Counted from the stretch's first letter, positions 9,315 to 22,030 are shown. The stretch is 64,000 nt of DNA from Closterium sp. Naga37s-1 (GCA_947471745.1 CANJKZ010000020.1:62001-126000); one strand, 5' to 3'. Notes: generated by a model not told the origin, from the sequence alone. Translations and numbers: made by a program.

Positions 9315-12300
9315 TGGTATCAGAGCGAGGTTGACTTTGAAGCGACGAATCGTCATCGATTCTCGACCAATTTTGACGAGTGAGGCCATTTTATTCTAGC
9401 TATGCTCGTGATATTCTGATTGGTGGTTGAATCGCGTCCTTATTCAAAGTGTGCTAACCGCGACGACATTTTTCGTAAAAGCGAAATTTCGGGCAGAATC
9501 CTGTCCAAGCGTTTTTCCGAGATTCCACCGTGCCTAAGGCCTTGTGATGGCTGCGACGGACTCCAGAGGTGCTAATGATGAGACGGCTGGGAGTGGAGAG
9601 GCTGGAGAGCAAGGGAGAGTAGTTCGTGGTGGAGTGAATACTCACCAACCAACTATCCCTGTGCTACCCTCTTCCACTACACCATCTCCTATATCTGTGG
9701 ATCATATGAAAGTCTTCTCTATTGAGAAGTTTATGGGGGAGGATTATGAGCACTGGAGTTTCTGTATGAGGCTTATGTTTACCCAATACAAGTTATTGGA
9801 TGTGGTGGAAGGAAAGGAAAAGATGCCAGAGGCCATGGACTTGAAAGGAGTATGGTTAAAACACTCATTTGATGCGTACATGCTCATGGTCCAAGCGGTT
9901 GGTGGACGTCAACTTGACCATATCAAAGGCCTATTGGGTGATCCCGAGTGTGGACCCAAGGCATGGAGGAAACTCCTTGATGTGCACTCACCAACACATG
10001 CTACGGGCATTATGCTACTTGCGCGACGATTGCGCGGCATCAAATTTGTTGATGGAGAGCCAATGCAGCCCGTGTTGGATGAAATGCGAGACATCTCCAC
10101 GAAGCTCAAGAGTGGTGGCGTTGTCTACCCTGAGCTTGTTCAGTGCGTAGAGATAGTGATCCGACTTCCTGAGTCGTGGTCTGCCCTGGCCATCAACCTC
10201 AACTCCCAGCAATCCCAATAGAGTGTGGATTACATTCGTGCGCGAATCCTTGAAGAGGATTTGAGGCGCCGAAGTGTAGAGCACTCAGGGGATGGTGCTG
10301 GTTATGGAGTTGGAGGTGGAAAGAGTGGCTTTCAAAAGAAGTGGAAGGGCAAAAAGAAAGAGAACTCCCAAGAGAAGAGTGGCGGAGGCCAAGGGGAAGT
10401 GTGCTTCTATTGCAAGAAGCGTGGCCATCGTTGGAGAAAATGCTACCAACGGCCCCGAGATTGGACCCCGCCTTCCTCAAGCAACCAGCATGGTGGCAAG
10501 AGGAGTGGGGGAGTCATGGGAGCTAGTGGAGAGGAGAAGGATGACCAGAACAGCGGAAGGTCGGGTTCTTCTTCTTTGTGAATGAAGGAATGACCGACCC
10601 CGCTATGGCTGCCAAGGTTCTCCTTCATCCCCTTACCCAATGGGTGATTGACTCTGGGAGCTCCTGACACATGACTCCTCGTGCGGATCTTCTTGATGAG
10701 ATCCAGCACGCACCGATCTCTACTGTCACATCCGCGATTGGCGCCAAGGCCAAAGTCATGGGCATGGGATGCGTTAAGTTCATGGGAGCGGATGGTGAGC
10801 TTGTGGGTTTGAAGAACGTGCTATGGGTGCCGGACTTGTGTGCGAACCTGATCTCGACTGGGCGATTGGGAGACGCAGGTATGAACACCGAGACCATTGG
10901 CTCAGAGCGCTATCGAGCATACAACGATGCGCGCCTTATTTGGGACCTGCAGCGCAAGGGAGATGTCCACAAGCGCATGTGGCAGATCCTGGTTCTCCCT
11001 TGGCACAAATCGGGTAACGAAGCTGCCGTGGCTTCAATGGAGGAGCAATATTCTGTGCAAAGTGAGAAGCTGATTGGAGGAAGCGCGATGGTGAAGGCGT
11101 CGGCTACCTCGGGCCAAGCGGATTGGGAGATTTGGCATCGGCGACTCCCACTTGGCATCGGCCAAGGAGATGGCGCTTACTATGGCAGCTGCGAGGCGTG
11201 CATGCAAAACAAGTTCGCGCGGTTCTCGTTTCGGCGTGCGGAGTTATCGGCGAAGGCACCCTTGGAGGTGGTGCACATGGACGCGGTGGGTCCTATGAGG
11301 ACAGAGGGGACTGGGGGAGTGCTGTACTTCCTCACCATGGTGGACGAATGGAGCCGTTTCACGTGGGCACGTCCCTTGTCCAAGAAGAGCGATGCTGCAG
11401 CGGCGATCAAGGAGGATTGGTTGCCGATGGTGGAGCGGCAAGCGATGCGGCTGGTGAAGGTGCTGAGGAGCGACCGTGGTGGAGAGTTCCCTGGAGTAGA
11501 ATTCACCAAGTTTCTCAAGAGGAACGGCATTCGACACCAGCTGACCTGCCCAGGAACACCGCAGCAGAACGACATTGCTGAGCGTGCCAACTGGACAATT
11601 GGCGAGGCAGCTAAGACCTTGTTGGGGGCTGCTGGGATGCCCTACAAGTTCTGGCCTGAAGCTGTTCGCCATGTCATCACGGTCAAGAATAGGGTCTTGA
11701 CGCATGTTGGCGACAAGCACTGGGTGTCGTACGAGCGTTGGCTTGGGAAGAAGCCATCCATTGACATGTTGCGGGTGTGGGGCTGCATGGGGCTTGTGAT
11801 GGTTCCTAAGGAGCAGAGGCACAAGCTGGAAGTTGCTGCTGTATAGGCTGTCCATCTTGGGATGGCTCCTGACTCGAAGGGGTGGCTGATGTGGGACCCC
11901 AAGAGCAAGAAGACGCTGGTCAGCCGTGATGTGAAGTTTATGGAGGACGTCATGTACAAAGACTGGCAGCACCAGCAGCATGTTCAGATTGTCTTGCGTC
12001 TGCAGGAAATTGAGCGGTCTGCAGTGGAGGAGGTTCAACTGCACCTTGATGATCTCCCTGGGTCAGAGCTGACCAGTGACTATAGTGGCGATGGTGAGCA
12101 GCAAGTTTCTGGTCATGCTGCGGAGGAGGGGTTGGAGGATGAGTTGGCACGTGTGGACTCAACATCTCAGCCCGAGCCTGCTCCAACTTCCAAGGTGACC
12201 AAGAGGAGTGTGCAGAAAGGAGCTTCACCACATGGGCAGCAGGCTGCAATGAGAAGAGAGTGGCAACGCCACCTTCAAGGCTGAAGTATAGCCATGTGGG

Positions 12301-14015
12301 AGGACCCAAGCAAGGTGCCATGGCGGTTCAAGCGGATGAGGGAGAGGATGAGGAGATGGCCTTCTGTTTCTTCACACCCTTGCCTGGAGAACCAGCCACA
12401 GTGGAGGAGGCACTGAGTGGACCCCACAAGGAGGAGTGGAAGGCTGCCATGGATGCGGAGTTCAACAGTTTCATTGAGAATGGGACTTGGGAGCTTGTTG
12501 AGTTACCAGAGGGGCGACGGCCAATCAGCAGCAAGTGGGTCTTCAAGGTGAAGAGTGGAGCTGATGGTGCGTTGGAGCGGTCCAAGAGCCGCTTGGTCGC
12601 CAAGAGGTTTCAGCAGAAAGAGAAGGTTGACTTCAAGGAGATCTTCGCTCCCGCTGTTAAGCCAGTGACATTGAGGACTGTGCTGGCTGGCGCCGCTGTG
12701 AAGGGATGGCACGTGAAGCAGATGGATATCACCACTGCATTTTTCAATAGAATACTGCTGGAGGATATCTACATGGCGCAGCCCGCCGGCTATGAGGATG
12801 AGACCAGCCGGGTGTGCAAGCTCAAGAAGGATATCTATGGCCTAAAGCAAGTGCCCAGGTGCTGGTACGAGAAGCTGGAGGAGGTGTTGCTGAGTGGAGG
12901 CTTTAAGACGTCCCAAACGGATCACAGCTTGTTTCTGCTTGGAGAGGGGGAGCAGCTGCTCTTGCTGCTGGTGTATGTCGACGACATACTGCTGTTCTCA
13001 CCTTCCATAGAGCAGGTTGAGAGGACACAGAAGCTGCTGATGGAAAACTTCAAGTGCAAGATGCTGGGGGATGTCTACTACTACTTGGGGCTGCAGATTG
13101 AGAGGGATGTTGAGAGGAGGTGGCTGAAGATGTTTCAGTCACACTACATCTCTGGTGTCATGGAGCGCTATGGTGTGACTCGGGGTCGCACTGTGATGAC
13201 ACCGTTCCCTGCGGGCTTCAAACTGAAGAAGGTAGCTGAGGAGGATGATTTACTCGAGAATGAGCAGCAGAATGAGTATCAGTCACTCATTGGGAGTGTG
13301 ATGTATGTTTGCTTGTATACGCGACCTAATGCTTCATTCGGAGTGGGGCAGCTGGCCAGAGTTGTGCAGCGGCCCACTGAGGAGCAGTTGGAGGTGGCAA
13401 AGCGCTTGGTGCGCTACCTCGGATCAACGGCATCTGCAGGTGTTCAGTTTTCAGCTGGCGGCCAGCTGAAACAGTTTGGAGCAGATGGGATCACGCTTGG
13501 AACCTTGAAGTTGTCGTGCTTCACCGACGCTACGTGGGCCTAAGAGGAGGAGGATCAGTCATCAGTTGGCGGTTTTGTGTGCATGGTCAGAGGTGGACCA
13601 TTGAGCTGGAGGTCCAAGAAGCAAAGTGAGATTGCTCAGTCTTCCAGAGAGGCAGAGTACATGGCAATGTACCATGCCATCAAGGAGATCGTGCTCCTGA
13701 GGCAGCTGCTGGAGGACATGGGGTGAACAGGAGGGACATACACCACTTTTCTCCGACAGCGAGGCTGCTATTGGCATGGCCAATAATCCTATCCTGAATG
13801 GGCTGAACAAGCACATGAAGATTAAGTGGCACTAGGTGAGGCAGATGGTGAAGGAGGGGATTGTTGAGCTTCACCATGTGAAGGCTAGCAAGTAGGCGGC
13901 AAATTTTCTCACCAAGAGACTTCCCGAGAGTGCACATTGGAAGTGTGCAAGGATGTGTGGCATGGCATTGCACTAGTGTGGGCAGCAGTGTCATGAGTGC
14001 ATGTGTGTTTGAAGA
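9315..14015 (+). mobile_element. Decayed plus-strand copia
   Basis: A tRNA-iMet primer site (TGGTATCAGAGCG) at 9315-9327 is followed by copia gag, protease, integrase, reverse transcriptase and RNase H in order, up to about 13975. The coding region closely resembles that of the young copia (for example HMTPRADLLDE and the RT core), so both belong to one lineage. The 3' end is lost: within about 40 bp of the RNase H end the sequence runs into the primer site of a minus-strand copia LTR at 14037. No purine tract or 3' LTR of its own was found. Confidence 0.85.
9547..13975 (+). pseudogene. Copia gag-pol pseudogene
   Basis: The gag opens at ATG 9547 and has an in-frame TAG at 10219. The zinc knuckle CFYCKKRGHRWRKC follows near 10400. 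A frameshift lies near 10570. The protease DSG near 10650 is followed two codons later by TGA. Integrase runs to 11846 with MDAVGP, SDRGGEF and NDIAERAN, and ends at a TAG that replaces the Trp of the WGVHLG motif. The hinge is shifted near 12265. Reverse transcriptase keeps YVDD near 12980. RNase H is broken by stops after 13540, 13720, 13830 and 13890. At least seven lesions make this copy non-functional on its own. Confidence 0.9.
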
Positions 14016-14036
14016 ACATGACCTGCTCTGAAACCA

Positions 14037-14167
14037 TGTCAGAAGACTAAGCGAGAATGAATGCATTGAAGAGAAAGGTGGTACAAGTACTAACCCTAAT
14101 TGGGTTGTACCCCATATGGGCTACCCCACTACAGCCTACACAACACAAACAACATAATAGTTTGACA
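14037..14167 (-). repeat. Copia LTR flanked by both PBS and PPT
   Basis: 131-bp LTR reading on the minus strand TGTCAAACTATTATG to TCTTCTGACA, with the internal core GTAGTGGGGTAG and CATATGGGGTACAA shared with the LTRs at 26101 and 49752. A purine tract lies on its right, as for a 3' LTR, but TGGTTTCAGAGCAGG, a primer-site-like sequence, lies on its left, as for a 5' LTR. Confidence 0.8.
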
Positions 14168-14195
14168 CATCCCCATAGGCAAAGTGGGGGAGAAC
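14168..14195 (-). other. Polypurine tract
   Basis: On the minus strand, CCCACTTTGCCTATGGGGATG abuts the LTR start. The same tract occurs before the LTR at 57195, confirming the family and orientation. Confidence 0.7.
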
Positions 14196-17100
14196 AAGGG
14201 GTCACAAGACCAGTCAAGAAAAGCAAAGCAAGCTCAGGGTGGATCACGAAGTCACCACACACTCTGAGCACAAGCAAATGGCCACAAGGCCAGTTCACAT
14301 GCAGAGTTATATAAATGGGAACAAGCGGTACAGTGATCACAACCTAGCAAGTATAAGCATGCAGGGATAAATATATAGATCACAGTACAAGCAAAGTCAC
14401 GAAGTGAGCAAGTGAGGCAAAGTAGGCACAAGGCCTAAAACAGTACAGAAACGCTGATGATCACAAGGCTGAAGTGCCTTGGTGAATATGTCAACAGTGT
14501 TGGCCCAAGTGGCCACGTAAGCAAGACGAAGCTGACCATGCTGCTGCAACTCTCGAGCAAGGAAGTAACGCAGAGCGATGTGCTTCGTCCTGTGCTCTAG
14601 TCTGTGCTCCTGACACAAGGCAATCATGGTCTTGTTGTCTACGTACAGAACTAAAGAAAAACTAGGCCACTCTCCCAAGTCGGTCAGCAGGTAGGAGAGC
14701 CAGCGTAACTCTTGTGCAGCCATGGCCCCCTGCGTAGATCTCAGCCTCACCACTGGAACAGAGAACAGAAGACGAGCGGGTTGACGCCAAGAAACAGAAC
14801 CGGAGCCAAGGCTGAAAGTGTAACCTTGTGACGACCGCTGCGTAGCCAAGTCGTCAACCCAAGACACGTCTGCGTGACCAGTAAGAACAACTAGACCCCG
14901 TCCTCCAAGCACGAGCCCCATGCCCGACGTACTGCACAAGTAGCGCAATACCCTCTTAGTGGCCTCCCAGTGCTCTGGTCGATGTCTCCCGAGCGCACCG
15001 TAGCGTGCCAGGATGCTAAGAGGGTAGGCAAGGTTAGGTCGAGTGCAGGTCATCAGGTACATGAGGCAGCCCACAAGCTCTAGATACAAGCCACTCGGCT
15101 CTACGGACTCGTCCGAAGGTTGAGCTGAGAGCGAGTGACCGGTAGGCACAGGAGTGGACTGTGGCGAGGAGTACTGGAAGCGGAAGCGCTGAAGGACCTG
15201 GTGCACCATGTGTGACTGAGTCAAGGTGATGGTGCGCCGTGCTCTGTCCCGGATGATCTACAAGCCAAGATAGCTGCGCAACTCACCCAGGTCCGTGCAC
15301 GTGTGTCTATTCTACAGATCCGACTTCACTAGGGCCAGTGGCAAAAACCAAGTTGTCGACGTACACGAGGATGTAGAACGGTGGCAGCGAAGTGTCGGTG
15401 CGCAGAAACAGCGATAGGTCAGTGGTCGAAGGAGCAAACCCAAGAGCCGCAAGCGTCGTCCTCAGTGTGTCGTGCCACTCGCAAGGCGCCTGGCGGAGAC
15501 TGTAGACTGGCCGCCAGAGGCTCCACTGGGTACCTGCAGGAAACGACCTAGTGAAGCCAGGTGGGCGGCGCAGCCAGATCTCCTCGTGCAGGCTGCCCTG
15601 TAAGAAAGCTGTGCTGAAGTCAAGAGAGTGAAGCTCGTAATCACGCTGAGCGGCGACGTGCAGTAGCACCCGAAGAGTGGTCATATTCGAGGTAGGGGAG
15701 AAGGTATGGAAAAAGTCAACTCTCTGTCACTAACTAAAGCCTCGTGCAACGTAACGCGCCTTGAAGACAGGCGGAGAACCCGGCGGCCGCTTCACCCTAA
15801 AAATCCACATGCCATCGACTATGTTCGCCCCAGGAGGGGGAACTGCGTCGACGTAAGTGCCTGTGGACTTCCAGGATGCCATCTCAGCGTCCATGGCTGT
15901 CTGCCACTAAGAGGAGTAGGTACCCGTAATCGCCTCTGCGTAAGAGCGCGGGGTCGGGATGTCTGGTGCATCCTGGTCTCCCTCAGGTGCAATCAGCATG
16001 TACACGAGATGAGGTACAGCAGCTGCAAGACACTCAAAGTCCTCCTGCCTGTCCTCAAGGACGTCCGTGCCAAGAGCACACTCACCCTCGACGGACGGGA
16101 GACAGTCAGACTCAGACTCAGCAACAAGACTAGCGGCGTAGTCAAGACGACAGGCGTCAACAAAGTCAACAAGCTCAGCAACAAGGGCAGACGCAGCAGT
16201 GGACTCAAACGACGGATCACTGACAACAGTGGCTAGAAGACACGTGACAGTAGGACTGGTAGCATGAACTAAGTCAGACTCAGGGTCCGAACCGTCAGGA
16301 AGAGAGGACGCAGGAGGAGACGGCAGGGGAACTCGCAGTGGAACAGAGGAAGGATGAAGCGTCATAAGGTGAGTGCCGGGGACAGGAGGAGGACGCGGAC
16401 GCGGAACACGACGACCAGTGCGACCAGCGTGAACAGGCGAGGCAGGACGAGACGCAGGCTCACGACGCTCTGTAAGAGAGTCTGTCTGCTCAGTGTAAGG
16501 AGAAGGAACAGGCAGTGGGGAGGCTGGCTGTAACTGTGGCTGCGACTGGTCAGGCGGTGGACACAGTAGAGGTGGAGTAAGGTCAGTAGAAGACGGGGGA
16601 CTAAGAACCTCGAGAAGAAGTGGAACAAAGTACGGTCGCGGCCGCACAGTGCCTCCAGCACCAGAACCGACAGCTCCAGCACCCCCAGCGCCAGCACCTC
16701 CAGCTCCAGGGTCTCCAGCCCCAGCGCCTGCAGCTCCAGGGTCTCCAGCTCCAGCGCCTGCAGCACCACCAACTCCAGCAGCTCCAGTACCTCCAGTACG
16801 AGCACCTCCAGGACCAGCAGCTCCAGCACCTCCAGCACCTCCAGCACCTCGAGTAACAGCAATACCACCAGCTCCGGCAGCTCCAGTACCTCCAGCACGA
16901 GGACCTCCAGGACCAGCAGCTCCAGCACCTCCGGTACCTCCAGCTTCAGCAGGACCACCAGCACCTCCGAGACCAGCAGCTCCAGCGCCTCCAGCTCCAG
17001 TGCCTCCAGCGGCAGAGTCTCCAGCGGCAGCCCCCCCAGCTCCATCAGCGCCACTCCAAAGGTGGGTGCGCCGAGCAAACCACTCGCGCAGCTGCAGTGG

Positions 17101-17339
17101 AGAGAGAGGCTCCCGCAGTAACGAGGCACCTGTAGGACCTCCAACAGACACAGTACCTCTCGGCTCAGCACCCCCAGGCTCTTCACGCTCAGGCTCAGCA
17201 CCCCCAGGCTCCACACCCTCAGACTCAGCAACCCCAGGCTCAGCACCCCGAGGCTCCGCACGCTCAGGCTTAGCACCCCCAAGCTCCGCACCCTCAGAAT
17301 TAGCAACCCCAAGCTCAGCACCCCCTGTTATAGCCACGG

Positions 17340-18125
17340 TAGGCTTCAATGTGCCTAAAACGAAAGATAGAGTGCACTGTCGGATTTCTGCACAGTGGCT
17401 TTAAAAGTTCATAGCGTTCTGGTCACAACTTCAAATGACATGATTCAACTTGGATCTGGAGCGTCTTAATGTCGCCTACACTAGGCAATTTAGATCGCAC
17501 GATTTCACCAAGTATTGACGACACAAGATAGAGCATCAGTTTGAACGAACAGCACTATGGCAGCCACTATAGTCTTAGAACACAAGATAGGAAGAGTTAG
17601 GAAGAGTTACGAGTTGGGAATGACTCCCAGCTCCTACAAACCCCAAGAGCCGAGGTACAGTGATGTGGAACAGTGCCACACTGTCCCCAACCACGAAGGG
17701 TCTCGAAACTACCCTTCACAAGGGCCTACACCAAGTGAAATGTTACACTACACTATGTAATGTAACTATCTTCAACATCTTGAGGCTTGACACCAAGGCT
17801 CGGGTTCTTCATCACAAACTCATCCTTGATTTCTTGATGGGTCTGCTGCACACACCTGAGACACGCCGAACGTTCGACATAGGACAAAATAGAAACCGCG
17901 CACGAGACACACGACAAAATAGAAACCGCGCGGGACACACAAATGATCGCGTAACGCGCGACTAGCGATAACTCGCTATTGACTCGACACACATACTCGA
18001 CATTATTACCCATCATATACACACTATTATAAGCATGAAATATATATTATCCCATGCCCTCATACCATTCCATGCACACACGCATGCACGCACACGGACA
18101 ACAAGCCGAGTGCAAACCGTAGGTT
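17340..18125. other. Unrelated segment inside the copia hinge
   Basis: Hinge-coding repeats (CCCCCAGGCTCAGCA-type) stop near 17335 and resume near 18128. The intervening 0.8 kb is less GC-rich, has no family-like ORF, and contains a direct repeat of about 35 bp around ACAAAATAGAAACCGCGC (17883 and 17918). A near-palindrome, GTGCAAACCGTAGGTTGCAC, lies at its right end. I found no clear terminal repeats or target duplication, so the class is unknown. Confidence 0.5.
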
Positions 18126-18594
18126 GCACCAACACCCCCAGGCTCAGCACCCCCAGACGCAGCACCTCTAGCAGCACCCCCCCCAGCAGCACGAGAGTCG
18201 ACAGCTACCTCGACAGGCTCAGCCAAGGGGAGTGGGTCTACCAGAGACACACCTGAGGGAGCAGGACCCTGAGGGGGGAGGGGGTCTACCGGAGGAGGAC
18301 CTGGTGCGAGAAAGAGCGGCGGGGGGGGGGAGAGGGGCAGTGCGGTAGGGGAAGAGACGGTAACAGGGAACCGACTCGTCAAACATGACGTCCTGAGAGG
18401 GCAGGACACGACGCGAGGTGGGGTGGTAAAACTGCCAGCCATGCGCATCAGGGGGAAAGCCAAGGAAGGAGAGCTTGTCCGCGGAAGTATCGCGGACAAA
18501 GGCACGAGAGCCCCAGACCCGGAACACCGACGCATCGCCAACCTCCCCCGTCCAACGCAGTGTAGGCGATGCGAAGATAACTACTACAACGGGA

Positions 18595-19280
18595 GCTAGA
18601 CTACGGGCTAGGCACGGGTGCTCGGTTGATCTCTGCGTTCGTTGTTCCTTAGTTGCTTTCCTAGTGCACACACTGCTTGCTAGTTCACGGGGTAATTTGG
18701 CAAGAGTTTCACTAAGAAAGGTTCAGAACAATAGTACAATGGAGTTGGCAAGGCGAGACTACATCAGAGCTAGCATTCAGGTCGGTCGACTGCCAGCGCA
18801 GCACGGTCGACCGCGTTCCAGCACAACTTGGTCGACCGCGCTCCAGCAGTGCAAAGTCGACGGCATGCCAACGCTGCAGGTTGACGGCGTGCCAGCGTTG
18901 CTCCCGCAGGACAACAGCGCACCTACTTCGGAGGTGCTCGCAGATTATTGGCGTGCTGAGCCTCGTCACCTGCATAGCGCACACACCAAATTGTCCTCGT
19001 GCTGACGACTGCAACTGATCCGCCACGTCGACCTCGGGATACCACCACCGAGGTCGGTCTCGCCAACATCGCCTGGGCGACCGTCGCACTCCTCCGCAGA
19101 ACCTCGTCACCCATGTAACCTGGTCGACCGGGAAACCACGTCGACCAGCTGCTCCTGTATGTGCCCGTCGACCTCCCAAGTGGACAGCCACTTCTAGTCG
19201 ACCTCACCAGGTCGACCACACCCCTGGTCGACCAGCTCCAGGTCGACGTCACTCCTGGTCGACCAGCTCCACGTCGACCA
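18595..19280. other. GTCGAC-rich non-coding stretch
   Basis: The sequence GTCGAC or GGTCGACC recurs many times between 18780 and 19280, together with GCCAGCG-like repeats. ORFs on both strands have no recognised family. It may be LTR or untranslated sequence of the copia remnant at 20035-22030, but this is not shown. Confidence 0.4.
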
Positions 19281-19284
19281 TCAT

Positions 19285-19640
19285 GTCAGAATCCCAGCCA
19301 CTAACCACTGGGATAAAAGGGCTTGTTTGTGTAGCGGGTGAGTGCGCCCATGACCCCCCAGGCCAACGTGCCTCTAACCCTTCCCTAGGATCAATCGGGG
19401 ATCACCAGTGGACCTCTGACACCCCCCCGCACTGGGATGCCCGACGTGCACACACTGGGATTCGAACCCGAGACCTTCGCTCTGATACCATGTTAGAATC
19501 CCAGCCACTAACCACTGGGATAAAAGGGCTTGTTTGTGTAGCGGGTGAGTGCACCCATGACCCCCCAGGCCAACGTGCCTGTAACCCTTCCCTAGGATCA
19601 ATCAGGGATCACCAGTGGACCTCTGACACATCACAGTTGT
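19285..19640 (-). repeat. Tandem tRNA-like SINE, about 1.7 copies
   Basis: A unit of about 207 bp is tandemly repeated; marker AATCCCAGCCACTAACCACT starts at 19290 and 19497. On the minus strand it contains CCCAGTGGTTAGTGGCTGGG, similar to a tRNA A-box region, and GGTTCGAATCCC, a perfect B box, about 40 bp downstream. This suggests a tRNA-derived SINE head. The body has no ORF. The left copy contains the B box; the right copy is truncated at 19640, before that point. No intact cloverleaf was derived, so this is not annotated as a tRNA gene. Confidence 0.6.
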
Positions 19641-20034
19641 CAGCCGACCACCCAAGTCGGCAACTCGAAGTCGGCGTCACCAAGCCGACGCCCTCCGCAG
19701 GTCGACCTCCCAGGTCGACCTCCCTGAAGTCGGCGCCAACCTGAAGTCGGCGCCCGTGCAGTTACCCCGTGCAACTCAACCTCCTCGTCAACCAGCTCGC
19801 CCAATGCTGCAGGTCGGCTGTTCCCCTCACACCCGACCACGAGGTCGGCTCCGCCCAAGCGAGGACGGGGCCAACACACAACTCTCGTTGACACTCCCCT
19901 GCCGCGTTCACGCGTGGGCCCCCAGCCCAGACGGCAGTACTTCTCGGAGAATAGCCCGTCTACGTGCACCTAACACACAGCACGTCGTCCACCGCACCAG
20001 CCATGCAAGAGGGTATGGCACCTACTGCTGCACG
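19641..20034 (-). other. 3' untranslated/LTR-like sequence of a copia
   Basis: This lies directly downstream of the RNase H end of the minus-strand copia remnant. AAGTCGGCG and GTCGACCT repeat several times (19655-19755). On the minus strand TGTTAGGTGCACG near 19976 could be an LTR start, but no partner LTR was found. Confidence 0.35.
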
Positions 20035-22030
20035 TCATCGTCGCCGTCGCCCACGTCGGCCAAGCGCACCTGACCGATTGCGACGGAGCACCGGTTGATG
20101 GCCGGATAGTGCAGCGCCTTCGTCAGGAAGTCGGCCGGCTGCTCGGTGGTCGGGATGTACTTCAGTGAAAACTTCCCGCGCTTCACCATGTGCTGCAGTC
20201 AGGCCTATCGCCGCTCCATGTGCTTGAGGTTGCCCGTCAACCCCATGCCCTCGGCAACTGTGATGGCCGACTTGTTGTCCACCCGAAGGACGGTCGGCTT
20301 CCCGGCATCCAGCTGCCGGAACTCTGCAAGGAGGAAGCGAAGACGACGTCCCTCCTTGCCGGCTTCCGTGGCCGCCACGTACTCCGACTCGGTTGACGAC
20401 AGGGTCGCGCACTTGATGCGCTGGCTCGACCAGGAGACTGCGGCCCCTCCGTAGACGAACACGTAGCCACCTGTGCTCGTCGGCTCTGCTTGTCACCGGC
20501 GTCGTCAGCGTCCACGTAGCCGACCAGCTCCAGCGACTCAGGTCCACCGCCGAACTCCAGGGCGGTGTCACGCTTGTTGGCGAGGTAGGCGAGGCAGCGG
20601 TCGACCTCGCGCCAGTGCTGGTCGCTCCTCACCGTGAGGCCGCTCCCCAGCTTGCTGCAGGCGAAGGCGATGTCCGGCCTCGTCGTCGTCGCCGCGAACT
20701 GCAGCAAGGCGACTTTCTGCCGGTACTCCTCCTCCTGTCGCTCCTGTGCCTCCTCGTCGTCGAAGGTGAGCTCGGCGTAGGCGTCGACCGAGACCGGCGT
20801 CTTTGGGGTGCGCCAGGTCTGCTTCTCGTCGATGAAGCGCCTACGCAGCTTGTCGGCGTAGCCCTGCTGGTGCAGCCACAGCTTCCCCGCCGACCTGTCG
20901 CGGACGATCTCCAGCCCAAGGTACTTCTGCACCGGCGAGATCTCACGCAGCTCGAAGGCGGACTCCAGCAGCTCCTTCAGCTCCTTTAGCATCTCGATGC
21001 TACTGCTGGCGGCGAGCAGGTCGTTGACGTAGACCAGCACCCAGCAGGCCACTCCGTTGACGGCGACCTTGAAGTACAGGGCCTCGTCGACCAGGCTCTT
21101 CGTCCACCCGGCGCCGACCAGCACGTCGTTGAGCGCCAGGTACCACAGCAGCGGCGACTGCTTCAGCCCGTACAGGCTCTTCAGCAGCTTGCACACCCGG
21201 CCGGTTCCGTCGTTGAAGTAGTCCGGCTGGGACATGTAGAGCACCCGGTCGAGCATGCTCTGCAGGAAGGCGGTCTTTATGTCGAGCTGCATCAGGTTGA
21301 GGTCGAGGACGGCGACGATGCTGAGGAAGATTCTCAGCGTGACGTAGCTGCCCACTGGCGCGAGCGTCTCGTCGTAGTCGGCGCCATACACCTGGGTGAA
21401 GCCCTTCACGACCAGCCTCGCCTTCTCGCGCTCGACAGTGTCGTCGATGTGGTACTTCGTCGTCAGCACCCACCGGTTCTTCATGACGTTCACCCCGGGC
21501 GGGCGTTCGACCAGCTCCCAAGTGCCCATGTTGATGAGGCTGCGGATCTCCTCCTCCATGGCAGCCTTCACCGCCGTGCCCTTCCAGCTCGCCAAGGCCT
21601 CCTTCACCGTCATCGTCGAGATGTCCCAACGGTGCTCGGGGTCGGCATGTATGTCGGGGTCGAGCTCCGGAAACTCCTCATCCTCCTCGGCGTCGTCATA
21701 CGCCAGGTCGCCGTCGTCCACGTCGTACACCGTGGTGAAGGCAGTGGGGACGAAGAAGTCGGGAGGCCTCCGAATTCGGCCTGACTTCCGGGGTTCAGGC
21801 TGAACCTCCACCACGTCGCTCTTGGTGGACTCCTCGGTGTCCCCTCCATCATCACCAACTTCGCTGCCCTCGTCGTCCTGCTGCACCTTGGTCGGCTTCC
21901 TGGCCGACTTCTCCCCTGTGCTCGGCTCCTCTGCCGACTGCCTGGTTGCCGACTGCTCCGTGGTCGGCTTCACCGCTGCCTGCTCCCCTTTCGACTTCAC
22001 CCAAGTCGGCTGCTCCTCCTAGACCTGCTC
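20035..22030 (-). pseudogene. Copia RT-RNase H remnant
   Basis: The minus-strand ORF from about 22000 encodes an acidic/basic hinge with RKSGRIRRPPDFF, then reverse transcriptase (WELVERPPGVNVMKNRW, QLDIKTAFLQ, SLYGLKQSP) and the start of RNase H. The RT motif is YVND instead of YVDD, so the first catalytic Asp is lost. A frameshift near 20480 separates the rest of RNase H (STESEYVAATEAG, RVDNKSA), whose frame ends near 20205; a further break leads to QPADFLTKALHY near 20110. The family differs from the other copias in the window. No intact LTR pair was found. Confidence 0.88.

Larger units (their letters stand above)
14168..18590 (-). pseudogene. Minus-strand copia pol pseudogene
   Basis: From right to left: the integrase C-terminal region (18570-18290, with RVWGSRAFVRD and GWQFYHPTSRR), an expanded Gly/Ala/Glu/Pro hinge (18180-16500), reverse transcriptase (about 15900-15300) and RNase H (15224-14397). 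The RT motif reads YVDN instead of YVDD near 15355, losing a catalytic Asp. Frame breaks lie near 15907, 15690, 15300 and 15230. The 5' part (gag, protease, integrase core) is absent beyond about 18590. It belongs to the same family as the copies at 26101-32621 and 49752-57323. An unrelated segment of about 790 bp interrupts the hinge at 17340-18125. Confidence 0.85.

Noticed and set aside
19430-19530. tRNA gene candidate on the minus strand
   Set aside because: A and B boxes are present but I could not build a complete cloverleaf, and the unit is a tandem repeat; called a SINE instead.
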